Shown here one piece after another: positions 56,034 through 64,000 of a DNA stretch of 64,000 bases. The notes beneath the pieces were generated by a model. That model was not told the origin of the DNA. It did no database searches and saw only the letters and a list, made by a program, of their open reading frames with translations. How positions within the stretch are numbered: position 1 is the first letter of the stretch; each line of letters begins with the position of its first letter. Source of the stretch: Diogma glabrata (lineage: Eukaryota; Arthropoda; Insecta; Diptera; Cylindrotomidae); the NCBI GenBank assembly GCA_963693315.1, contig OY856186.1, positions 307,113,061 to 307,177,060 on the forward strand, written 5' to 3'. Made by a program: the position numbers and the translations under genes.

Positions 56034-57250
56034 TGTAGGAGAAATTTCCTACGCATTGTTATAATTATTGAACTTTTATACACAGCTAATTAAAATAATA
56101 ATAATTCCAAAAAACGCCCCGGAATAGCGGTTTGTTCCCCCTCACTGACGGCTCTAGAGTTAGGAATCCCTTAATCTTCTATTTATTATTCTGTCATCCT
56201 CAATTCAAAATTAATAATTTAAAGGAATATAAGAATATGTACATATAAAAATAATTAATGATAACTTACAGCTAATTGTTTTTCTTCGATGTGCAATTAA
56301 CCCAATTTAGTGATCCACTCCAGTTATATACTTGATCATCCAATCACAAATTTATCCCCTTGCACCGAAGTCAGTTCTCTCAAGAACCTCTTCTTTTCCT
56401 TGTATATGTATTCCCTTCTTCCAAATAAATTCCACTGATTTCTCTGATTGGTTCGACAAAAAAAACGAAACCCAAATCCAATAATTTTTATATCGTCAGA
56501 TTACTATTTGGTTAGCCACTTCCTTTAAACTTCCTTGCATCACCAATTCTTCGCCTATGACACCTTATTTTATATTCGAACAAAATAACCAATACATGGC
56601 GGACGCCCTTTCAATATCTTCTTCGGTTTCTTAAAATTTTATTGTTCTGAAGATAAAAGTTCACCATATTTGTTCACACTTAAAATTTTATTTTCTATTA
56701 TAAAGAACTTTACAAAGGATAATCAAAAAAACTCTATGCATTATCAAAGATAATTTTAATGATTCTCAAACCAAATATGAACTTATTTGTTTATTTAATT
56801 TTAATTTCTATCGATAAACAATTTTCGTTTAAAAAAATTAAACAAGGTTTTATTTTTCTTGACACCAAACTTGGAAAAGAAGTTATTCTTTTTGATCGCA
56901 AAAACCGAATTAAACTTTTTAATTTCAAGTTTCAACATCGAATGACATATTGAAAATTAGTAAAAATGTGATTTATCTTTGACATCTTCTAATGAAATCA
57001 AAATCGTGTAACACCAAGATTCAGCAAAAGTTAGTAACGACATCTGTTCGTTAGAAATGAAAATAAAATTGGTACGTTCGTTTATTTTTATAGTATATTC
57101 GAAATTTAACTAGCCGTTAAGTATTAGAAAATTTTAAAATTATTATTAATGTAAAAATGAACTGAAACTATTGAAATACATTTTTATTGAATTAGAAAAA
57201 GAAGATGAATTGGTTTTATTATTGTTTAGGCGAATATAGCGGACGTTACA
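56034..57250 (-). repeat. 3' LTR of gypsy G3
   Basis: On the minus strand the LTR runs TGTAACGTCCGC...TCCTACA, 1217 bp. The first 300 bases (57250-56950) match the LTRs of the nested element at 28803-34379, for example ACTAGC-GTTAAGT-TTAGAAAATTTTAAAATT. The 57251-57340 flank also matches 30013-30100. Towards 56034 the similarity fades. No gene is seen within it. G3 appears to be inserted in G2, whose gag would then lie beyond G3 to the right. Confidence 0.6.
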
Positions 57251-57573
57251 CCATGAATTCAAGGTAAAAACCAAGATATTTACTCTTGAAATCACAAAAA
57301 CGTCGTCACCCCCTCTACGTCAGAAACCACCGAACTACTTCCAACAATTATTCTGTATCTGGGATCGAGTAACCCACAGTCACTGGCGTCAGGACCGATG
57401 ACCGGTTCCAACACTCATGAGGTCCCTAGGAACTCCACTGAGTATTGAGACCGACCATCCATCCGAACGTCAGCGCTATGGACACCCCGATACAACCAGT
57501 AAGTATGACACGGGAGGTGTGAACCCCAGAGACGACAATCAGCCAGAGGAACAACCCTACCGAACGTAAGACA
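57251..57573 (-). other. G3 3' untranslated region
   Basis: Lies between the integrase stop and the LTR. It contains minus-strand GTAGAGGGGG (57308-57318), a possible polypurine tract 58 bases before the LTR start, and is otherwise non-coding. Confidence 0.45.
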
Positions 57574-59045
57574 TCATCCCCTGATGTCTTTCGCGTGATG
57601 GACTCCAAGATTCTTACCGCTCATATCTATGCACTCATAGAGTACATTTCCAATCTTAGTCTTAATCATTGCAGGTAAGAACTTTGGAGCCAATTTTGCC
57701 GAGAATTTTTTTGTAGCGTCACTCAAATGATGTTGCCGTACAAACACACGTTGTTGTGGTTGAAAAGTCCGTAATTTAGATCGCAGGTTATACTGATGTT
57801 GCGATTTTTTGAAGGCTGCTTTTAAATTTTCCTGAACCCGGTTCCTGAGCAGAGTCAAATGATCAGAGCGTTCTAATTTCTCACCAGCATCTTCACCAAG
57901 CTGGTGTAGTGATCTCAACAATTGGTAAGTATTTCCATCCGATATTGCATGTTGACCAAATAATAAATAGTACGGTGAGCACTTGGTCGCTGAATGCACT
58001 GCAGCCCGCAGTGCATACGTGATTTCACCAATTTGTGAATCCCACTTGGTATGTTGACCTTTTATGAACGCTCGAATTGCTGCTAGAACTGACCTATTGA
58101 CCCGCTCTGACGCGTTGCTTTGAGGACTATAGACACCGGTCCTAATGTGTTTAATGCCGAAATCTGACAAAAGACTTTGAAAGTTCCTACTAGTGAACTG
58201 TTTACCATTGTCACTGTGTAGAAACTCTGGTACCCCATATGTAAGAAACACTTCATTCCTTAGAAAAGCATTCACCTTCGGTGAAGTTGCGTTTCTAAGT
58301 GGTTTCAGTAGTACAAACTTCGTAGCATGATCCAGAACTATCAATAATACCGTATTCCCAAGTGTAGAACGAAGGTACGGTCCCAAAAAATCTATATAGA
58401 CTCTCTGCCATGGACGTGCTGTTTCGAATTGATATTGCATCGGAGGACGCAATATCTGATTCGTGGCTTTTGTTTGTTTACATGTGTCGCAGGACACAAC
58501 ATAGTTGTGTACCTGTGACGCCATGCCCGGCCAATAATAAAGACGTCGAAGTAATTCTAAAGTCTTTTTAACACCTCCATGAGCAGCAGTACTATCATCG
58601 TGATGTTTCTGAATCATGTTGGAAGTCATCGGTTTTGGTATCCAGAGTTTCCACACAGGAACATCGTTAGGTATTGCATCAGGTCTTGGCTCAATACGTA
58701 TGTATAGCTTATCATCCACGACTTTAACTGAAGGAAAGTCCTTTGGTGATGATTGAACTTTAGCTATCATATCCGTATATTCCTTGTGCCGATAACCTTC
58801 ATTGTCGAGTTTAATGTCGTTAATGTGATGTGTTAATGCTTCCGTCAATTACTCGTGCGTATCGTCATAAAGACGAGATAGAGCATCAGGGACTATATTT
58901 TGGGTACCTTTTTGGTGGACAATGGTAAAATCCATATGTTGGAGTTTTAGGCTCCACCTAGCCAGACGACCACTCAAGTCTTTCTGTGACATAAGCCACT
59001 TCAGACTTGAGTGATCAGTCACAATCGTAAATCGGTGACCTATAT
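57574..59045 (-). pseudogene. pol: Gypsy G3 RNase H end and complete integrase
   Basis: The minus strand from 59045 reads HRFTIVTDHSSLKWLMSQKD, SGRLARWSLKLQHMDF and VPDALSRLYDD (RNase H end), meets one stop (TAA, about 58850), then opens for 424 codons. The integrase has the zinc-binding HHDDSTAAHGGVKKTLELL with WPGMASQVHNYV and CDTCKQTK, then the catalytic core YIDFLGPYLRS (Asp), FLHSDNGKQFTS (Asp) and SPQSNASERVNRSV (Glu). The C-terminal tail ends YECIDMSGKNLGVHH. The integrase domain looks complete and could be active if expressed, but RT and gag lie beyond the window or are lost. It differs clearly from the CsRn1-like G1 and G2. Confidence 0.85.
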
Positions 59046-59054
59046 TAATATAAT

Positions 59055-59393
59055 TGGTGGTATTCGTTATATTATTTTAAGTATGTTGAGGTTCGTTAAA
59101 CATCTTTATTTTCTTTAACACATTATTTATTTATGTTATTTTGGTTATTACATATACTTAATGTAATTACATTATAACTATATAACACACAGAAAACCGG
59201 CCACTATTTTTGAGTGTAACCTTTTATTTTCACAACATCACGTACACTGAATATATATTAGTTTATTTCTTTCAATTTCTTTCGTAAGAAACTGCAGCGT
59301 CAGGCGCTTGGAATATGATATGTTTTTATGAATATACTTTAATGCTGATAATGTTATTAAAGTATAGTGTAACCCTTATGGTCAATCACTACA
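59055..59393 (-). repeat. 3' LTR of gypsy G4 with adjacent polypurine tract
   Basis: On the minus strand AAAAAAAAAAGGGGAAGG (polypurine tract, about 59394-59411) is followed by TGTAGTGATTGACC, the LTR start. The LTR continues to about 59055, where G3 RNase H sequence begins. G4 therefore appears inserted in G3. The exact left end is not fixed because the other LTR is outside the window. Confidence 0.6.
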
Positions 59394-59411
59394 CCTTCCC
59401 CTTTTTTTTTT

Positions 59412-60133
59412 AAAAGAAAACATATTCAATTCGCCTGACACTACCTTTCTGTAATACTAATTTTTGTTTTGAACTGTTCTCTTAGAATTGAGTATTCGGT
59501 GTTCCGGCATTGCTCTAAGCCATTGGCAGCTAAAAGTCAGCGAATACTCGATTCTTTACATTTAGCCTTGTTTGCGGTTTTTAGAGAAAATTATTATTTT
59601 TATTAAGTTTGAAAATTAGCTCTTGCATAATTAGATTATGTGTACGTGTGTGCTATTTAGAGTTTTTAACCTTGTTAACCTAACGCATTTATTTAATTAT
59701 ACTTTATTACTTAAGATTATTATTTTTATTTAAACGTATTTATTTACTTTTATTTTATTACTTAGGATTACTATGGTATACCATCCCCTTTAAAAAAATT
59801 ATTTGAAATCAAATCATTAGTAATAAAAAAAAAATTATACATTATGATTTTATCCTATTATGTTAAAATATTTGTTTACATTTAATTTCTTAAAATAAAA
59901 ATTGAAAAACAGAACCATAGTCTGTTAAGTGCTAATTAATGCTAATTAATTTTATAAAAGTTATTTTTTATTAACAAAAAATGATTTTATTTTTGGTTTG
60001 AGAAAAAAAAAATTTAATTTCTTTTATATTTATTTGTGTAAATGCTATTTTACTTAAGTTTATTGTATTAAAATTAATAATAAAGTGTTATATATTAATT
60101 CATGAATTTCTTTGTTTTTGATATATTATATTT
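59412..60133 (-). other. G4 3' region without recognisable gene
   Basis: AT-rich interval between the integrase stop (60134) and the polypurine tract. No envelope-like or other long frame is seen. TGTTCCGGCATTGCTCTAAG near 59500 is a short GC-richer patch of unknown meaning. Confidence 0.5.
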
Positions 60134-61334
60134 TTAATTTAGTAGTTTAACTCTATTTTTGTGAACGACTATCTTTCTGTTTTTTTGTTTTATCTCTATG
60201 TTATTATTGCTTAATATTTGTATAACTTCGTAAGGTCCTTCGTAAATGCTATCTAGTTTATGTTTACCTTCTGACTCTATATAAACTTTGTCTCCTATTT
60301 TAATTGAGATTGGGTTGTTATTCTTTTTGTCAAAGTTCATTTTTCGTTTTTGTTTTTCTTTTCCTATTACTTCCCTTACTCTGGATTTCGTAACTAATAG
60401 CCTTTGTCTAATTATCTCTGCGTATTGTTCTACATAATACGATTTTTTAGCTTTTTGTACATCATTTAAATTTGTAGTTCTACCGAAAATTAGTTCGAAT
60501 GGTGTATATGCGTGATACGGGTGTTGTGTTATAACATAAGGCGTATATTGGTATCCACTCGTCCCAGTCTGTATGGTTTTCGTTGGAGTAATGTCTAAGG
60601 TATGCATTTAGTTCCTTATGATTTCTTTCAAGTTTTCCGATTGTTTGTGGATGATAAGCGGTGCTGAAAATTTGCTTTACTTTTAGTAACTTAGAAATTT
60701 CTGCTAGGGTTTCATTTAAAAATTCCGTACCCCTATCCGATTTAAGTGTCTTAGGTATTCCGAAAATACAAATGATTATTTCGAAAATTTCTTTTGCGAC
60801 GGTTATACTTTCTTTATTCTGCAGTGGTATCAGTATTACGAAATTAGTTAGTTCACATTGCGCTGTAAGAATAAACTTATTATTATTAATCGTTATTGGT
60901 AAAGGTCCTACTAAATCTATTTGGATTGTTTCGAATGCTTCCTCTGGCGTTTCTGTAATCACCATATTTTCTTTAATTCTAGGATTATACTTGTTTTTCT
61001 GACATAATTCACAATTTTGTATAAATTTGTTGATGTCTTTAGACATATTGTGCCAGTTGTAATTTTTCATTATTTTCTTCTTAGTCCTATTCTGTCCTGT
61101 GTGACCTCCTGTAATTGGGTCATTGTGGTACCTATTTAATATTTCTAACCTTTCGTTAATATCATCAACTGTTTTCGTTGGATCCTCAATTTTAATTATT
61201 ATATTGTATTTATTAGCTTCTGCTTTAAATATTTCGGGCTTAATTATTTTAAAAATGTCGTCATTTTTAAAAATTTTGAAGTCAATTATCATCGCATTTG
61301 CTACTTTATGTAGTGTTGAAAAAATTGAATCCAC
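60134..61334 (-). pseudogene. Gypsy G4 (412/mdg1-like) integrase, frameshifted
   Basis: The minus strand reads RYHNDPITGGHTGQNRTKKK and IQNCELCQKNKYN (HHCC zinc-binding part), then the catalytic IQIDLVGPLPI (Asp), LKSDRGTEFLNE (Asp) and HPQTIGKLERNHKEL (Glu). A frameshift near 60560 separates the core from the C-terminal part (HPYHAYTPFELIFGRTT, then KIGDKVYIESEGKHKLDSI), which ends VHKNRVKLLN. The triad is complete. The sequence style is that of the 412/mdg1 gypsy lineage. Confidence 0.85.
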
Positions 61335-61498
61335 AATTTTATCATTGATGCTAAATTGAATTTTTATATTCCCGTTTTTTTACATTTTCGTCAATTATCA
61401 TCGCATTTGCTACTTTACGCAGTGTTGAAAAAATTGAATCCACAATTTTATCATTGATGCTAAATTGAATTTTTATGTTTCCGTTTTTTACATTTTCG
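61282..61498. repeat. Tandem duplication of 109 bases in G4
   Basis: TCAATTATCATCGCATTTGC starts at 61282 and 61391. The two units (109 and 108 bases) differ by a few substitutions and one T in a homopolymer. The duplication repeats the peptide KIVDSIFSTL.KVANAMIID and contributes to the frame break between RNase H and integrase. Confidence 0.95.
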
Positions 61499-61880
61499 TT
61501 ATATAACTTTTTATTTTTATGCGCTTTTTTCATTTTAATTATTAATTTATTATTTTTGTAGTCGACTTCTGAGGATAATAGTTTAGTTGGTTTTTCCATA
61601 GTTGAATTATTTAGGTTTTTGTTTTCATTCCCACTAGTGCTATTAGAATCTACATCTTTATTAGTCTTAGATCTAGTGGTCATTGCATTTATTGTGATTT
61701 CGTTTCTATCGTGAATATTTTTCAAAGATTCGATTGAAATTCTGGATAGCGCGTCCGCTACGCAGTTTTCTTTTCCTTTTATATATTCGATATTGAAATC
61801 ATATTTGATATTGAAAGGACTCGATATTAGAAGAATACGATTGGTTAATATTGGTTCAGTTAAGGTATGGTTTCTGATCT
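61351..61880 (-). pseudogene. G4 RNase H end and linker fused to gag
   Basis: The minus strand reads YDFNIEYIKGKENCVADALS, the end of RNase H, then an Asn/Lys-rich linker (RSKTNKDVDSNSTSGNENKN) leading towards integrase. Immediately upstream (about 61885) the gag frame ends, so protease and RT are missing. This is an internal deletion of roughly 2 kb compared with a complete element. Confidence 0.75.
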
Positions 61881-61886
61881 TTCTCG

Positions 61887-62477
61887 TCATCTCGCATAGG
61901 AATGGTTATCGCATGCTCGTGCGGTCATAATAGATACCGCATTATCGTTATTTATCTCTCTAAGTTTTTGTATTACATCTGAAACTTCGTTGAAATTATT
62001 CATCATAGCACTAATTAGTATATTGTTAGAAGGAAAATTTCTCTTTATTGATTTAGTAATCTCTTGAATAGTATAGCTAGTCGCTATCTGTGATGACACA
62101 CCTTCGTTTATGAACGCATTTTTTAAAGTTTCAGCTAATTCCTCTAATATTTTTATAAAATTTTCTTTGCCTTTGTTTAGGTTAAGTCCCTCTAGTTGTG
62201 TCTTTATGTGTATTGTGGACATACCCTTGCATTTTTGTTTTAGAGCTGTTATAATCTGGTCAACCGAAGTTGCATTTTCCGTAGCCTCTCGTGCTTTTCG
62301 TATAAGTTTGGATCTTATAAGTGTCACAAGCAATTTTTCATTTTGTTTGTCTGGTACCGATAGCTTAAGAATTTCTAATTTCTCGATTATTGAATCTAAG
62401 ATTAAAGGTTCACCGTTGTAGTCTTCCTTTAGTATTCTCACGACCATGTTGACAACTTGCTCTGTTGTGAGTGCCAT
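61887..62477 (-). CDS. gag: G4 Gag (412/mdg1-like)
   Basis: The most likely start is the Met at 62477 (MALTTEQVVNMVVRILKEDY). An earlier in-frame Met lies within an inserted MITE and should be ignored. Residues continue NGEPLILDSIIEKLEILKLS, LLVTLIRSKLIRKAREATEN and SDVIQKLREINNDNA, an all-helical capsid-like fold as in 412/mdg1 Gag proteins. There is no CCHC knuckle; the frame ends just after AVSIMTARACDNH, where the internal deletion begins. Gag would form particles; without its nucleic-acid-binding end it is probably impaired. Confidence 0.65.
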   Translation of the reverse strand: MALTTEQVVNMVVRILKEDYNGEPLILDSIIEKLEILKLSVPDKQNEKLLVTLIRSKLIRKAREATENATSVDQIITALKQKCKGMSTIHIKTQLEGLNLNKGKENFIKILEELAETLKNAFINEGVSSQIATSYTIQEITKSIKRNFPSNNILISAMMNNFNEVSDVIQKLREINNDNAVSIMTARACDNHSYAR

Positions 62478-62506
62478 TTTTGTTACAGTTATTTTTGTTT
62501 CTTTAA

Positions 62507-63130
62507 CCTTCGCGTGAACAGTATCTACCCGGGTAGATATCACGGTTTTTGTAATTCAATAACTTTATGAGTTTTTAACCAATCATCAGCTATGTGACTA
62601 ATTTTTAAATTGATTTCGCAAAATTTGAGAAAAAAATATTTTGGACTTCCTTTTAACACTTTTTTTTGGATTTTTATGGTTTTTTTTACGCAAGAAAACA
62701 ATATCTACCCGGGTAGATATTTTTACCTTGGGTTTTATATGAATATTTTTACTGGGCAATGTTAAAAACAAGTAACTTTATTTTTAAATATATGCTTTTA
62801 TTGTATGCTTACACAAAAGCAAAATGATATTATGATATTAATACACGTTTGATATTATTACACGTTTGTTGATATTATGTATGTTGATATTATGTAAGAA
62901 AACAAATATCTACCCGGGTAGATATTTTTTTCCTTTTTTCTTATATGAAAATTTTTACTGGTCAATGTGAAAAACAAGTAACTTTATTTTTAAACATATG
63001 CTTTTATTGTATGCTTACACAAAAGTAAAATAAATACACAGTTACGTTTGTAGATATTATGATTTATGTAATATCTACCGGGGTAGATACTGTTCATATC
63101 AGTAGCTAAAAATTTCCGTTCACGCGAAGG
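62507..63130. mobile_element. piggyBac-like MITE with four palindromic repeats
   Basis: CCTTCGCGTGAAC at 62507 is inverted at 63130, flanked by TTAA on both sides (62503-62506 and 63131-63134), the piggyBac-type target. Inside are three copies of TATCTACCCGGGTAGATA (62522-62539, 62702-62719, 62907-62924) and one with a single change (63072-63089). Bases 62720-62890 and 62925-63060 are diverged tandem copies of one unit. The element is 624 bp and non-coding. It sits between the G4 leader and gag start and is therefore younger than G4. Confidence 0.85.
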
Positions 63131-64000
63131 TTAACGCTGTTATTCAAATTTAAATTTTCTTGTCTCACTATTTGTGTGTCACTGTCGAATAGTTTGTCTG
63201 GAAAACTGTAATTCAAGTTAAGGTAGCTAAAAGTTATTTTAATTTAGTCTTATAAAACTTTAAAATTTTTATTTAGAATATCTCTGTCTAGTTCGTGTAG
63301 ATTTTGAGAAGTTCTCGAGAGTATCAGAAATTTGTTGAAGTTTACTATACAAGCATTTTCGTACGTGTGAATTGAATTTTTACATACCGGGGTTTTCTCA
63401 TTAAATTGTTCATACAATATGTTAATGTTTTTAATACATTTCCGGAGATTATCCAAATCGCTCATTAATATCCCATATATACGTTATATTTATTGCAAGA
63501 AACAACGACGCGTTTATATCATAGTTATAAAGAAATAAATGTACATATTAGTAGTACTTAGTAGAGTATTGATAATTCCCTTTTTTTCATAGAGTTATTA
63601 ATTTGATACAAATAGATTATTTAAAAAAAAATATATTAATTCAATCAGGTATGGTATATGTTAAAATTTGTTATATGATACTCATACTCGAATATTTTGA
63701 AAAAAAATAAAAAAAAATTTTAGAAAGAGAAGAGTCGGTATATATGTATATCAAAATTAATTTATTTTGAATATTTATTTATTTTATTTATTCATTTATT
63801 ATTCGTTCTAATGTTGAAAATTAGATTTCATTTTCGTTTAGGTTAGAAAAAGTAAATTGTTATACAGTTTATAACTTTAATTTTAATTTATTAAGTACCG
63901 ATTTGGTTCAGATTCTCTCGTGTTACGGCACGAGTAATCTGTGCAGTTATTCTGTTTTTTGTGTACTTGTATATTTTATATACGCATAAAAAAAATAAAA
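63131..64000 (-). other. G4 5' leader with a small frame (63250-63465)
   Basis: A 71-codon minus-strand frame at 63465-63250 reads MSDLDNLRKCIKNINILYEQ and LHELDRDILNKNFKVL; 412-like elements often carry short leader frames, but the function is unknown. The rest (63466-64000) is AT-rich with no LTR or clear primer-binding site, so the 5' LTR must lie right of the window. Confidence 0.4.

Overview
The window is AT-rich eukaryotic DNA, almost certainly from an insect or close arthropod. Every protein-like segment that can be recognised belongs to a transposon family common in insects: Jockey/CR1-like and RTE LINEs, CsRn1/Kabuki-like and 412-like Ty3/gypsy elements, hAT, pogo-like and piggyBac-like DNA elements. 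The species cannot be named from the sequence. There is no prokaryotic gene organisation, no tRNA gene and no CRISPR array. One 200-base assembly gap lies at 43783-43982.

Layout. (1) 1-5.3 kb: a minus-strand LINE with ORF1 (2842-3735) and an ORF2 endonuclease (1-880 plus a stub after 2506), split by a DNA element carrying three tandem 480-bp units (881-2505); next to it is a decayed ZMYM1-type hAT transposase. (2) 5.5-7.2 kb: a MITE, a LINE 5' relic and a (TA)n tract. (3) 7.66-13.4 kb: a plus-strand CsRn1-like gypsy element whose 3' LTR is split by a 1660-bp hAT with an 8-bp target-site duplication (TSD). (4) 13.4-15.7 kb: a LINE interrupted by a second LINE in the opposite sense, with an 8-bp TSD. 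(5) 15.7-17.4 kb: little recognisable, with a possible short first exon (17149-17198). (6) 17.4-52.0 kb: two tandem copies of a roughly 1.9-kb unit carrying a spliced minus-strand Myb/SANT-like gene, each copy exploded by insertions. Copy 1 holds a 5-kb TIR element (18357-23402). Copy 2 holds a 22-kb LARD-like LTR element (24565-46738, LTRs of about 3.9 kb), a hAT MITE (46839-47392) and an intact RTE LINE (48219-51468). (7) 54-64 kb: three minus-strand gypsy elements, G2, G3 and G4, apparently nested in one another.

How the pieces relate. Insertions in one copy can be checked against the uninterrupted copy, so most boundaries are fixed by TSDs and empty sites rather than by similarity alone. 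The 22-kb element has a primer-binding-like sequence but no visible gag-pol. Inside it sits a second, 5.6-kb non-autonomous LTR element whose LTR family matches the 3' LTR of gypsy G3, making G3's family its likely source of enzymes.

Most striking signals: the RTE LINE has an unbroken 999-codon ORF preceded by a 5S-rRNA-like segment and a pseudoknot-type set of complementary strands starting at its first base; the Myb/SANT-like units carry a histone-type 3' stem-loop after each C-terminal exon; and a piggyBac-like MITE (62507-63130) holds four regularly spaced copies of an 18-bp palindrome.
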